DNA of 64,000 nucleotides from NCBI RefSeq assembly GCF_013911965.1, contig NZ_JACESE010000007.1:1-64000 (forward strand). Reading direction: 5' to 3'. This DNA comes from Phenylobacterium sp. (GTDB taxonomy: Bacteria; Pseudomonadota; Alphaproteobacteria; Caulobacterales; Caulobacteraceae). Numbering within the stretch: position 1 is the first letter of the stretch; every line of letters starts with the position of its first letter. A model generated the notes under the pieces. That model saw only the letters and a program-made list of their open reading frames with translations, had not been told where the DNA came from and made no database searches. Positions 17,895 to 31,113 of this stretch are shown here, in pieces. Both the position numbers and the translations under genes were made by a program.

Positions 17895-18032
17895 CAGGCA
17901 CTCCTCGATTCCAGTGGCGCGAAACTAGCGCGGGACGCGTCCGGCTCCAATCGGCAGCGCGCGCGATTTGACGATCCTGGGCCAGGAACCCTTGGCCGCC
18001 CGCGCTCGCCCGATTGTGATCGCGGTCCGTTA

Positions 18033-18114
18033 CCCTGTCCGCAATTCCGCCGCCAGGACGAACAGCGGCCAGGGCCGGCGAGCCCGCCGTCGCCCCCCAC
18101 GGTTGCGGACAGGG
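18033..18114. repeat. 12-bp perfect inverted repeat, 58-bp spacer
   Basis: CCCTGTCCGCAA (18033-18044) and TTGCGGACAGGG (18103-18114) are exact reverse complements. The spacer has further GC-rich pairing potential. It could be the closing stem of a structured RNA or leader element, or a pair of protein sites. No matching RNA family is recognised; tRNA, SRP RNA, tmRNA and RNase P hallmarks are absent. Confidence 0.5.
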
Positions 18115-18414
18115 CGGCTGGCTCAGGCGCGCGGCGCTGCGAGGTGACCTCTCCTGCGGCCTTGGCGCGCCTGCGCGAGGAGGCGCAGGGGCCATCCGGA
18201 TCCGCCGCCGTCCGCGGCAGGACGGTGAGCCGGGCCCGCTTCGCGAACCGTTCGCAACAACTCACCCGCCGAAGCGGCGCAAGCGGGCGAATTGCGCCCC
18301 CAAATCGCTTCAGAACGCCGCAGCGTGGAAGATCATTTCAAAAGCGCGGCGTCTGCCCCATCGACAAGCACTGTTCATGCCGGGTAAATGCGCGGTTCCA
18401 CCGCACGTCCGCCA

Positions 18415-18446
18415 CGGCCCTTCGGGGCCGCGCGGGCGCGCGCCCG
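18415..18446 (+). promoter_or_regulatory. tandem hairpins in the gltB leader
   Basis: CGGCCC-TTCG-GGGCCG (18415-18430) is a 6-bp stem with a UUCG tetraloop. CGGGCGCGCGCCCG (18433-18446) is a 14-bp perfect palindrome immediately after it. Both end about 20 nt before the gltB ATG, next to its GAAGGGAG ribosome site. They could modulate translation or stabilise the mRNA. There is no T tract, so a simple attenuator is unlikely. Confidence 0.5.
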
Positions 18447-18467
18447 TAGCAAGTGAAGGGAGTCCTC

Positions 18468-23108
<4,641 letters not shown>

Positions 23109-23131
23109 GACCCGAGATCGGAGTACAGGAC

Positions 23132-24583
23132 ATGGGAAAGCCCACTGGCTTCCTTGAAATCGAGCGTCAGGATCGCGGGTACGACAAGCCGGAAGCCCGC
23201 CTGAAGACCTGGAAGGAATTCGTCCATCCGCTGCCGCAGGGCGAGCTGACCCAGCAGGCCGCCCGCTGCATGGACTGCGGGATTCCGTACTGTCACAACG
23301 GCTGTCCGGTGAACAACCAGATCCCGGACTTCAACAACCTCGTCTATCGCGAGCAGTGGTTGGCGGCGCTGGAAAACCTCCAGTCGACCAACAACTTCCC
23401 GGAGTTCACCGGCCGGGTGTGCCCGGCGCCCTGCGAGGCGTCCTGCACGCTCAACATCATCGACACCCCGGTGACCATCAAGACGATCGAATGCCAGATC
23501 GTCGACAAGGGTTGGGAAGAAGGCTGGATCACCCCGCAGCCTTCGCCGCGCGGCACGGGCAAGCGCGTCGCGGTGGTGGGGTCGGGGCCTGCGGGTCTCG
23601 CCTGCGCCCAGCAGCTGGCCCGCGCCGGCCACGCTCCGACGGTGTTCGAAAAGAACGACCGCGTCGGCGGCCTGCTCCGCTACGGCATCCCGGACTTCAA
23701 GATGGAGAAGCACCTGATCGATCGCCGGGTGCGCCAGATGGAAGCCGAGGGCGTCATCTTCCGCACCAACTTCGAGGTCGGCGTCAACGTCTCGGTCCAG
23801 CGCCTGCTGGACGACTACGACGTGCTGGTCATGGCGGGCGGCGCCGAGAAGCCGCGCGACCTGGAGATCGAGGGCCGCGAACTCGACGGCATCCATTTCG
23901 CCATGGAGTTCCTGACCCAGCAGAACCGCCGCGTGGCGGGCGACCCGGAGGACGTGGCTGCGCCCACCGGGACCCTGTCGGCCAAAGGCAAGCACGTGGT
24001 CGTCATCGGCGGCGGCGACACCGGCTCCGACTGCATCGGCACCTCGAACCGCCACGGCGCGGCCTCGGTCACCCAGCTGGAGATCATGCCCCAGCCGCCG
24101 GAGCGCGAGAACAAGCTGATGACCTGGCCGGACTGGCCGCTGAAGCTGCGCACCTCCTCCTCGCACGAGGAGGGCTGCGAGCGCGAGTTCGCCGTCGCCA
24201 CCAAGCGCGCCATCGGCTCCAACGGCAAGATCGAAGCCCTCGTCTGCGCCCGCCTGGAGTGGGTGAAGGGCGAGGACGGCCGCATGGTCATGAAGGAGGT
24301 CCCGGGCAGCGAGTTCGAGCTGAAGGCCGACCTCGTCCTGCTGGCCATGGGCTTCGTCAGCCCGCGCCACGAAGGCTTCGTCGAGCAGGCCGGCGTCGAC
24401 CTCGACCCGCGCGGCAATGTGAAGGCCAACGTCCAGGACTACCGCACCACCGAGCCGCGCATCTTCGCCTGCGGCGACATGCGGCGCGGCCAGTCCCTGG
24501 TGGTCTGGGCGATCCGCGAAGGCCGCCAGGCCGCCCAGGCCGTGGACGCCTATCTGATGGGCGCAAGCCGCCTGCCGCGTTAG
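23132..24583 (+). CDS. gltD: glutamate synthase small subunit
   Basis: 483 aa. NADPH-oxidising subunit that feeds electrons through FAD and Fe-S clusters to GltB. The N-terminal cysteine sets start at Cys46, 49, 54 and 58 ([15 protein letters not shown]), with a second set in [12 protein letters not shown]. The FAD site is [19 protein letters not shown] and the NADPH site [13 protein letters not shown]. The C-terminal [18 protein letters not shown] closes the second FAD motif. Ribosome site CGGAG precedes the ATG. Last gene of the gltBD operon, followed by a strong hairpin. Confidence 0.98.
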   Translation: MGKPTGFLEIERQDRGYDKPEARLKTWKEFVHPLPQGELTQQAARCMDCGIPYCHNGCPVNNQIPDFNNLVYREQWLAALENLQSTNNFPEFTGRVCPAPCEASCTLNIIDTPVTIKTIECQIVDKGWEEGWITPQPSPRGTGKRVAVVGSGPAGLACAQQLARAGHAPTVFEKNDRVGGLLRYGIPDFKMEKHLIDRRVRQMEAEGVIFRTNFEVGVNVSVQRLLDDYDVLVMAGGAEKPRDLEIEGRELDGIHFAMEFLTQQNRRVAGDPEDVAAPTGTLSAKGKHVVVIGGGDTGSDCIGTSNRHGAASVTQLEIMPQPPERENKLMTWPDWPLKLRTSSSHEEGCEREFAVATKRAIGSNGKIEALVCARLEWVKGEDGRMVMKEVPGSEFELKADLVLLAMGFVSPRHEGFVEQAGVDLDPRGNVKANVQDYRTTEPRIFACGDMRRGQSLVVWAIREGRQAAQAVDAYLMGASRLPR

Positions 24584-24621
24584 GCCGCCGACGCTCCTTC
24601 GGCTTCTCGGAAAGCCGACGC

Positions 24622-24648
24622 GACGCCGCCCCCGTCGGGGGCGGCGTC
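24622..24648 (+). terminator. strong hairpin after gltD
   Basis: GACGCCGCCCCC (24622-24633) pairs perfectly with GGGGGCGGCGTC (24637-24648) around a GTC loop, followed by TTGCGTTT. Placed 38 bp after the gltD stop and before the Fur box of the next gene. A likely intrinsic terminator. Confidence 0.8.
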
Positions 24649-24690
24649 TTGCGTTTCAGGGCCCTGGCGCGCCTTCAAGATCTGGAACGT

Positions 24691-24711
24691 AATTGCGAAA
24701 GATTCTCATTG
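24691..24711 (+). promoter_or_regulatory. Fur box
   Basis: AATTGCGAAAGATTCTCATTG. Its reverse complement, CAATGAGAATCTTTCGCAATT, shares TGAGAA-C-TTCGCAA with the site at 54802-54822, and both resemble the Fur consensus of inverted NAT-rich hexamers. It lies 64 bp before the siderophore receptor start. Iron repression of the receptor (and perhaps piuC) is inferred. Confidence 0.75.
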
Positions 24712-24774
24712 TGAGTTCCCGCGCGGAGTCGTAAGAACGCCTCGCAATAGCATTCGCGTGTTTGGGGGCTTTTC

Positions 24775-27006
24775 ATGATGAAGGTGAAGACGGGCGTGCG
24801 CGCCTATGCGCACGGCAGACTGACGCCGGCCGCCGTGGCCGGTCTGGCGGGGCTGATGGTCGCCCCGGCGGCCCTGGCCGACGACGCGCCGCACGAGGTG
24901 CGCGGCGTCGAGGTGGAGGGCCATTTCGCCGCCGAGCCGGCTTCGCCGAAATTCACGGCCGATCTCGTGAACACCCCGCGCAGCGTGACCGTGATCCCCG
25001 AGACGGTGATCGACCAGACGGCGGCCACATCGCTGCAGGACATCCTGCGCAACTCGCCGGGCATCACCTTCGGGGCGGGGGAGGGCGGCCAGCCGCTGGC
25101 CGACCGGCCCTTCATCCGCGGCCAGTCCTCGGGCAACAACGTCTTCGTCGACGGCGTCCGCGACACCGGCGGGCAGGTGCGGGACGTCTTCAACCTGGAG
25201 CAGGTCGAGGTCATCAAGGGGCCGGATTCGGCCTATAACGGCCGCGGCTCCGGCGGCGGCAGCATCAACCTCACCACCAAACAGCCCAAGCTGGTCGACG
25301 CGACCTCTGCGACCGTGCGGGTGGGAACCGACAGCTATGTCCGCGCCACCGCCGACGCCAACTATGTGCTGGGCGCGACGAGCGCGGTTCGCCTGAACCT
25401 GATGGGCTCCCAGGGCGATGTTCCGAAGCGCGATGCGGTGGACTTCGACACCTGGGGGGCTGCGGTCGCCGCCGCCATGGGCCTGGGGACCGACAGCCGG
25501 CTGAGCGTGAGCTACTATCACCTCACCCGCAACGACATGCCCGACTATGGCGTGCCCCTGTCGCGCAAGCTTCCCGGGGTCACGCCCACCGAGACCGGCG
25601 TCCTCGACGTGCCGCGGGAGTCCTTCTATGGCCTGACCGCCCGCGACTTCCAGGAGACCCGGGCCGACATCGCCACCCTGACCGGCGAACATGACATCAA
25701 CGACGCCATGACCTTCCGCGGCGTCTTCCGCTACGCCAAGACGGTCAACGACTATGTGGTGACCAATCCCGGCGACGGCGGTTCGGCCCAGCTCGTCGAC
25801 GGCCAGTGGTGGATGAAGCGAGGCACGAAGTCCCGCTACAACCCCGCGACCACGACCGCGGCCGTCGCCGACATCTATGGCCGCTTCCGGACGGGCGCCG
25901 TGACCCACGACTACGACGTGGGTCTCGAACTGTCCCGCGAGCTGAACGAGAACGCGAGCTACACGGTCACGACGATCGCAGGCTCGCCTTGCCCGGCCGG
26001 CTTCTCCAATCCGGGGACAGGCGACTGCACCCTCGTCTATGCGCCGAACCCCTCGGACCCGTGGGAAGGGACGCTGACGCGCAATCCGCTCTCAAGCACC
26101 CGTACGCGAACCGCCGCGGTCTACTTCTTCGACACCCTCTCCTTCGGCGAACGCTGGATGCTCAACCTCGGCGTCCGTCATGACCAGTACGAGGTCGAGG
26201 GCCGCAACGCCTCCAGCACCGGCGAGATCACGGTGTCGGACGCCGACTGGAGCTTCACCAACTATCAGGCGGGCCTCGTCTTCAAGCCGACGCCGAGCAG
26301 CAGCGTCTACGTCTCCTACGGCACCGCCTCCACGCCGCCGACCATCTCCGGCGGCGACCAGAACGGCTCCAGCGTCGGCGGCAACGGCGTCGAGGTCCTC
26401 GATCCTGAGGAGACGACCTCGATCGAGGCCGGCGTGAAGTGGGCCTTCTTCGGCGAACGCCTGACCACCTCCGCGGCGATCTTCCAGCTCAAGCGGGAGA
26501 ACGCTCAGATCCAGATCGAACCGGGCGTCTACGCCCAGGCCGGCGAGACGGAGGTCAAGGGCCTGGAACTCGGCGTCAGCGGCCAGGTCACGCCCAAGTG
26601 GTCGGCCTTCGGCGGCTACACCTATATGGACAGCGAGCTGGTGAAGGGCGCCTACAACAACGTCAATGTCGGCGACCCGCTGGCCAATACGCCGGAACAC
26701 AGCTTCAGCCTGTTCTCGACCTATGCGCTCACCGACGCCTTCAGCCTCGGGGGCGGCGCCTACTACGTCTCCGACAGCTTCGGCGGCAATCAGGGCGGCG
26801 CCGGCGGGGGCTCCAACGGCGTCTACGCGCCCGAGTACTGGCGGTTCGACGCCTTCGCCAGCTACCAGATCAACGAGCGGCTGAGCCTTCAGCTCAACGT
26901 CCAGAACGTGACGGACGAGGACTACATCGCCCGCACCAACGGCGTCCACCACGCCGACTACGGGCCGGCGCGACAGGCCATCCTGACCCTGAACGCCAAG
27001 TTCTGA
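24775..27006 (+). CDS. TonB-dependent catecholate siderophore receptor (Fiu-like)
   Basis: 743-aa outer-membrane receptor. Signal peptide to about residue 35 (GLAGLMVAPAALA). The plug has SVTVIPETVIDQTAATSL, LRNSPGITFGAGEGG and EVIKGPDSAYNGRGSGGGSIN, the pattern of the Fiu/FhuE/FpvA-type siderophore receptors. The barrel ends ILTLNAKF. A Fur box upstream and a PiuC-type hydroxylase 90 bp downstream match the known fiu-piuC/ybiX arrangement, which supports ferric catecholate uptake. The exact siderophore cannot be told. Confidence 0.9.
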   Translation: MMKVKTGVRAYAHGRLTPAAVAGLAGLMVAPAALADDAPHEVRGVEVEGHFAAEPASPKFTADLVNTPRSVTVIPETVIDQTAATSLQDILRNSPGITFGAGEGGQPLADRPFIRGQSSGNNVFVDGVRDTGGQVRDVFNLEQVEVIKGPDSAYNGRGSGGGSINLTTKQPKLVDATSATVRVGTDSYVRATADANYVLGATSAVRLNLMGSQGDVPKRDAVDFDTWGAAVAAAMGLGTDSRLSVSYYHLTRNDMPDYGVPLSRKLPGVTPTETGVLDVPRESFYGLTARDFQETRADIATLTGEHDINDAMTFRGVFRYAKTVNDYVVTNPGDGGSAQLVDGQWWMKRGTKSRYNPATTTAAVADIYGRFRTGAVTHDYDVGLELSRELNENASYTVTTIAGSPCPAGFSNPGTGDCTLVYAPNPSDPWEGTLTRNPLSSTRTRTAAVYFFDTLSFGERWMLNLGVRHDQYEVEGRNASSTGEITVSDADWSFTNYQAGLVFKPTPSSSVYVSYGTASTPPTISGGDQNGSSVGGNGVEVLDPEETTSIEAGVKWAFFGERLTTSAAIFQLKRENAQIQIEPGVYAQAGETEVKGLELGVSGQVTPKWSAFGGYTYMDSELVKGAYNNVNVGDPLANTPEHSFSLFSTYALTDAFSLGGGAYYVSDSFGGNQGGAGGGSNGVYAPEYWRFDAFASYQINERLSLQLNVQNVTDEDYIARTNGVHHADYGPARQAILTLNAKF

Positions 27007-27031
27007 TCCCAACCGGAAACTGGCGTTCGGC

Positions 27032-27059
27032 AGGCCCTGCGGTTTCCGCCGCAGGGCCT
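27032..27059 (+). terminator. hairpin between the receptor and piuC
   Basis: AGGCCCTGCGG (27032-27042) pairs with CCGCAGGGCCT (27049-27059) around TTTCCG, followed by GTTCGGCTTA. It is 25 bp after the receptor stop and 37 bp before piuC, so it may partly terminate or protect the receptor transcript and set a lower level of piuC. Confidence 0.6.
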
Positions 27060-27096
27060 GTTCGGCTTAGATCACGGCGACGAGGCCCGACCTGCG

Positions 27097-27780
27097 ATGA
27101 TGCTGCAAATCCCTGAAGTCCTGACCAAGGCCGAGGTCGCCGACCTTCGCCGCCTGATCGACGCCGCCGACTGGGTCGACGGCAACGTCACCTCGGGCAC
27201 GCAGTCGGCGCTCGCCAAGCGCAACGAGCAGTTGCCCGAAGCCTCGCCGGCGGCTCGGGAGGCGGGCGAGCGGATCCTCGACGCCCTGTCGCGCAATCCG
27301 CTCTTCGTCACCGCCGCCCTGCCGCAGACGGTCTTCCCGCCGCTCTTCAACCGCTACGCCGGCGGCCAGACCTTCGGCCTCCACGTGGACAACGCCGTGC
27401 GCCAGAGCCCCGACGGCCGGGTGCGCATCCGCAGCGACCTGTCGGCGACCCTCTTCCTGACCGAGCCCGAGGATTATGATGGCGGCGAGCTCCTGGTCGA
27501 GGACACCTACGGCGTCCACGAGGTGAAGCTGCCGGCGGGCGACATGATCCTCTATCCGGCGTCGAGCCTGCACCAGGTCCGCCCGGTGACGCGGGGCGCG
27601 CGGGTCTCCAGCTTCTTCTGGATCCAGAGCATGATCCGTGAAGATGCGCAGCGGACCCTGCTGTTCCAGATGGACATCGCCATCCAGCAGCTCGCCGGAA
27701 AGGTGGGGGCCGGGGCGCCGGAGCTGGTGTCGCTGACCGGCGCCTATCACAACCTGCTGCGGATGTGGGGCGACCTCTAG
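27097..27780 (+). CDS. piuC: PiuC-type Fe(II)/2-oxoglutarate hydroxylase (PKHD family)
   Basis: 227 aa. Members (PiuC, YbiX) are iron-induced dioxygenases encoded beside siderophore receptors; the substrate is unsettled. The double-stranded beta helix holds the metal triad: GLHVDNAV (His and Asp) and SSLHQVRPV (second His), with the 2-oxoglutarate Arg in [12 protein letters not shown]. The opening [14 protein letters not shown] and [14 protein letters not shown] match the family. ATGATG tandem start; the first is used. Its stop overlaps the stop of the convergent DUF1993 gene by 4 bp. Confidence 0.92.
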   Translation: MMLQIPEVLTKAEVADLRRLIDAADWVDGNVTSGTQSALAKRNEQLPEASPAAREAGERILDALSRNPLFVTAALPQTVFPPLFNRYAGGQTFGLHVDNAVRQSPDGRVRIRSDLSATLFLTEPEDYDGGELLVEDTYGVHEVKLPAGDMILYPASSLHQVRPVTRGARVSSFFWIQSMIREDAQRTLLFQMDIAIQQLAGKVGAGAPELVSLTGAYHNLLRMWGDL

Positions 27781-28292
27781 ACCTGGGCCGCGCCGGCCAG
27801 GAAGTCCAGCTTGCCGATGGGCGCGCCCTTGTGGCGAAGCAGGCCGTAGGCCGTCGTCACATGGAAGAAGAAGTTCGGCAGGGAGAACTTCAGCACGAAG
27901 TCCCTGGCGGTGAAGGTCAGCGTCCGGCTCGGCGTCGGCAGCTCGATGATCCGGTCCTCGTCGCCGTTCACCTGTTCGGGCGTGATCGTCTCCACGAAGG
28001 CGATGGTCCTGGCGATCCGGGCCTTCAGCTCCTCATAGGTGGTCTCGGTGTCCGGCATGGAGGGCGGCGTCTGGCCCGACAGCCGCGCCGCGCCCCCCTT
28101 GGCGGCGTCGCTCGCCAGCTGCACCTGTCCGATCAGGGTATGCATGTCGGGCGCCAGGCGCGCCTCCGTCAGCTCGCTCAGCGCCATGCCGCTCGCGCTG
28201 GCGTGCGTCTCGGCCTTGTCCAGCAGGGCGGCCAGATTCCGGAGCATCTGGAGATAGACGGGGATCGAGGCGTCGTAGAGCGTGATGGGCAC
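27777..28292 (-). CDS. DUF1993 family protein
   Basis: 171 aa, cytoplasmic. The family pattern is plain: [28 protein letters not shown] at the start, then [36 protein letters not shown] and a terminal [16 protein letters not shown]. It is related in fold to DinB/YfiT-like four-helix proteins, some of which bind metals; the conserved His in APDMHTL and [14 protein letters not shown] would fit. Function unknown. Convergent with piuC. Confidence 0.9.
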   Translation of the reverse strand: MPITLYDASIPVYLQMLRNLAALLDKAETHASASGMALSELTEARLAPDMHTLIGQVQLASDAAKGGAARLSGQTPPSMPDTETTYEELKARIARTIAFVETITPEQVNGDEDRIIELPTPSRTLTFTARDFVLKFSLPNFFFHVTTAYGLLRHKGAPIGKLDFLAGAAQV

Positions 28293-28418
28293 GGGCGTCT
28301 CCTCAGGGCTTCAAGCTCGGCCGCAGATGGGGAGGCGCGGGGTGATGCGCCAGACGGCGGTTCGGCGGCGGTTTCAGAATCGTCCTAAACCTGGGGCGTT
28401 GAACCCCGGATCCAACCC

Positions 28419-28805
28419 ATGAAGCGGCTCGTCTTCGACCTCGACGGCACCCTGACCATCGACGATCCGCAGGTCGACTACGCCGAGCGGCGGCCCAATC
28501 TGGAGGTCGTGGAGAAGCTGCGCGAGTATCGCGCCCTGGGCTTCGAGATCGTCATCTGCTCGGCCCGCAACATGCGCACCTTCGGCGGCCAGCTCGGCAA
28601 GATCAACGCCCACACCCTGCCGGTCATCCTCGACTGGCTGGCGCGGCACGACGTCCCCTATGACGAGCTCCATGTGGGCAAGCCCTGGTGCGGGACCGAG
28701 GGCTTCTACATCGACGACAAGGCCGTCCGGCCGAGCGAGTTCGCCCGGCTGAGCCTGCAGGAGATCGCCGACCTGCTGGCGCGCGAGGCCGGTCAGGCGC
28801 GATGA
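28419..28805 (+). CDS. HAD-superfamily phosphatase, capsule/surface-sugar type
   Basis: 128 aa. The nucleophile motif DLDGT has Asp7 and Asp9. Motif II is CSARNMRT and the C-terminal acidic motif FYIDDKAVRPSEF. It lacks a cap domain, like the small KdsC/capsule-locus phosphatases. It is translationally coupled by an ATGA overlap to the nucleotidyltransferase-kinase fusion, so it probably removes a phosphate within the same activated-metabolite pathway. The substrate is not known. Confidence 0.85.
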   Translation: MKRLVFDLDGTLTIDDPQVDYAERRPNLEVVEKLREYRALGFEIVICSARNMRTFGGQLGKINAHTLPVILDWLARHDVPYDELHVGKPWCGTEGFYIDDKAVRPSEFARLSLQEIADLLAREAGQAR

Positions 28806-30397
28806 CGCCGGTCCGGCTGATCATGTCGGGCGCAGCGGTGGGGCAGGAGCTGGCCGCGGAGTTCGGCCCCTTGCCGCCCTCGCTCCTGCCGGTCGGGGTC
28901 CAGCGGCTCTACGAGCTGCAGGTGGCCGCGCTGGAGGGCGCAGGGCCGCTGCACATGGTGCTGCCGGAGAGCTACGTCCTGTCGGACTACGACCGCGGCC
29001 GGCTGGCGGGGCTGGGGGTCACGGTCGTCGAGGCGCCCGAGGGCCTGACGCTGGGCGAGGCGGTGGTCTATGCGCTCAACTCCATCGGCGCCGGCGACGT
29101 CCCGGTCCACATCCTGCACGGCGACACCCTGATCGAAGGGGCGCCGGTGGCGCAGAGCGACGTCTTCGTGAGCGGCGCGCGCACCAACGAATACGCCTGG
29201 GCCGAGGTCGTGCTGGACGAGGACGGCGCCATCGCCCGCCTGGAGACCACCTCGGCCGGGCAGGCGGGCGGCGAGGGGCGGGCGATCGCGGCGGGCTATT
29301 TCGCCTTCTCTTCGAGCCTCGACCTGCTGCGCGCCCTGACGCGGATGCGCGGCGACTTCATCGCCGGCCTCAACCACTATGTCGCCGAGCGGCCGGTGCG
29401 GCTGGCGCCGGCCAAGGTCTGGCTGGACTTCGGCCACCTTCAGACCTTCTTCCAATCCAAGCTGGCGGTGACCACGGCGCGCGCCTTCAACACGGTGCGG
29501 ATCGACGGCCAGACGGCGCGCAAGTCCAGCGCCGACGAAGCCAAGATCTGGGCCGAGGCCCATTGGCTGCAGGAGATCCCACCGGCGGTCCAGATCCACT
29601 GCGCCCGGCTGCTCGGCTTCGGCGCCCAGGACGGCCGCGTCTTCTACGAGACCGAGTACGAGTTCCTGCCGGTCCTCTCGGAGCTCTTCGTCTTCGGCGC
29701 CGTGGCCCGCCGGCCATGGCTGCGCATCATGGCCTCCTGCGAGGCCTTCCTGGCCGCCTGCGCGGCCGAGGAGGGCAGGGGCGCAGCCGACGACGCCCTG
29801 CTGGCGCTGGCCGGCGACAAGACCCGCGAGCGGCTGGAAGCCTATGCCCGGGCGACGGGCTTTCCCATCGACCGCCCGCTGCGCTACGGCGGACAGCCCT
29901 GTCCCTCGCTGCTGGAGATCGCCGAGCGTCTCGTGCCGGCCTACGGCCTCGGCGGCGGGCGGCGCGAGTGCGTGATGCACGGCGACTTCTGCTTCTCCAA
30001 CATCCTCTACGACTCGCGGGTGAGGCGGATCAAAGCCATCGATCCGCGCGGCCTGGTGGGCGCCCGCTCCACCATCTATGGCGACAGCCGCTACGACCTC
30101 GCCAAGCTCGCCCACTCCATCGTCGGCCGCTACGACCAGATCATCGCCGGGCGCTGCCGGACGAGCGTCGTCGGCGACGACTTCCAGATCGAGTTCGAGC
30201 CGCTGGCCGCGCAGGCCTGGCTGGAGGCGGCCCTGGGGGATCTCCAGGTGGGCGGGGTGTCCGGCGGTTCGTCCGAGGTTCGGGCGGTCATGACCAGCCT
30301 CTTCCTCTCCATGCCGCCCCTGCACGCCGACCGCCCGGAGCGTCAGCAGGCCTTCATCGCCAACGCCCTGCGCCTCTTCCGGGAGCTGGACGCGTGA
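28802..30397 (+). CDS. nucleotidyltransferase / APH-type kinase fusion
   Basis: 531 aa from the ATG at 28802, which overlaps the preceding stop. Residues about 1-235 are a nucleotidyltransferase-like fold: LPPSLLPVGVQRLYELQ stands where the P-K-LLP signature usually is, and VHILHGDTLIEG gives the metal-binding Asp. The canonical GxGxR loop is degenerate. Residues about 270-520 are a choline/aminoglycoside-kinase-like domain with MHGDFCFSNILYD (His393, Asp395, Asn400) and IDPRG (Asp414) in place of DFG. It may phosphorylate a small molecule and join it to a nucleotide for surface glycan decoration. The N-terminal half may instead be regulatory. Confidence 0.75.
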   Translation: MTPVRLIMSGAAVGQELAAEFGPLPPSLLPVGVQRLYELQVAALEGAGPLHMVLPESYVLSDYDRGRLAGLGVTVVEAPEGLTLGEAVVYALNSIGAGDVPVHILHGDTLIEGAPVAQSDVFVSGARTNEYAWAEVVLDEDGAIARLETTSAGQAGGEGRAIAAGYFAFSSSLDLLRALTRMRGDFIAGLNHYVAERPVRLAPAKVWLDFGHLQTFFQSKLAVTTARAFNTVRIDGQTARKSSADEAKIWAEAHWLQEIPPAVQIHCARLLGFGAQDGRVFYETEYEFLPVLSELFVFGAVARRPWLRIMASCEAFLAACAAEEGRGAADDALLALAGDKTRERLEAYARATGFPIDRPLRYGGQPCPSLLEIAERLVPAYGLGGGRRECVMHGDFCFSNILYDSRVRRIKAIDPRGLVGARSTIYGDSRYDLAKLAHSIVGRYDQIIAGRCRTSVVGDDFQIEFEPLAAQAWLEAALGDLQVGGVSGGSSEVRAVMTSLFLSMPPLHADRPERQQAFIANALRLFRELDA

Positions 30398-31113
30398 TCG
30401 TCATCCCCATGGCCGGGCGTTCCCAGAGGTTCTACGACGCCGGCTACGACCGGCCGAAGTTCATGCTGCCGCTCGAGGGCCGCAGCGTCTTCGCCCATGC
30501 GGTGGGGAGCTTCGCGGCGGACTTCGCGACGCGGCCCTTCCTGTTCATCCTGCCGCCGGGCCAGGCGGCGGCCGACTTCGTCCGCGCCGAGTGCCTGGCG
30601 CTCGGCGTCGGGCGCGCCGACTTCGTCAGCCTGGATGGCCCCACCGCCGGCCAGGCGGAGACGGTGGAGCTGGGCCTGGGGGCCCTCGGCGTCAGCGATC
30701 CGACGCCGCTCACCATCTTCAACATCGACACCTTCCGGCCGGGCTTCGTCTTCCCCGGGCCGCCGCTGGACGGCATGGCGGGCTGGCTGGAGGTCTTTCG
30801 CGGCGAGGGCGCCAACTGGTCCTATGTGCGTCCGGGGCGAGGGGATCGGCCCGTGGCGCTTGAGACCGCAGAGAAGAAGCCGATCTCCGACCTCTGCTGC
30901 ACCGGCCTCTACCACTTCGCCCGGGCCGGCGACTTCCGCCGGGCCCTGGCCGCCGAGCGCGAGGCGCCGCAGGCGCCGGAGCTCTATGTCGCGCCGCTCT
31001 ACAACCATCTGATCGCGGCCGGCGCGGAGGTCGGCTACCGGCTGATCGCGCGCAAGGAGGTCATCTTCTGCGGCACGCCGGCCGAGTACGCGGCGCTCAC
31101 TTCGCCTGCCTGA
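30394..31113 (+). CDS. sugar/alditol-phosphate nucleotidyltransferase
   Basis: 239 aa, GTG start with a 4-bp GTGA overlap to the preceding gene. The N-terminus is a canonical nucleotidyltransferase signature, VIPMAGRSQRFYDAGYDRPKF, with the conserved Arg and Lys (seen as PMAGRSQRF and RPKFMLPL). IFNIDTFRPGF supplies the catalytic Asp. It would transfer NMP to a phosphorylated sugar or polyol. Together with the fusion protein and HAD phosphatase it forms a three-gene unit. Its end overlaps the convergent glycosyltransferase by 17 bp. Confidence 0.85.
   Translation: MIVIPMAGRSQRFYDAGYDRPKFMLPLEGRSVFAHAVGSFAADFATRPFLFILPPGQAAADFVRAECLALGVGRADFVSLDGPTAGQAETVELGLGALGVSDPTPLTIFNIDTFRPGFVFPGPPLDGMAGWLEVFRGEGANWSYVRPGRGDRPVALETAEKKPISDLCCTGLYHFARAGDFRRALAAEREAPQAPELYVAPLYNHLIAAGAEVGYRLIARKEVIFCGTPAEYAALTSPA

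Larger units (their letters stand above)
17895..18467. other. 573-bp non-coding divergent region upstream of gltB
   Basis: No convincing gene: the open frames here are short, Arg/Pro-rich and lack ribosome sites. It holds a TTTGACG at 17968-17974 that may be a -35 element, a long-range 12-bp inverted repeat (18033-18114), and two hairpins just before the gltB start (18415-18446). It probably carries the gltB promoter and a long structured 5' leader. Confidence 0.6.

Noticed and set aside
17895-18467. Known structured RNA (SRP, tmRNA, RNase P, tRNA)
   Set aside because: None of their conserved sequence hallmarks is present, and no tRNA cloverleaf was found.
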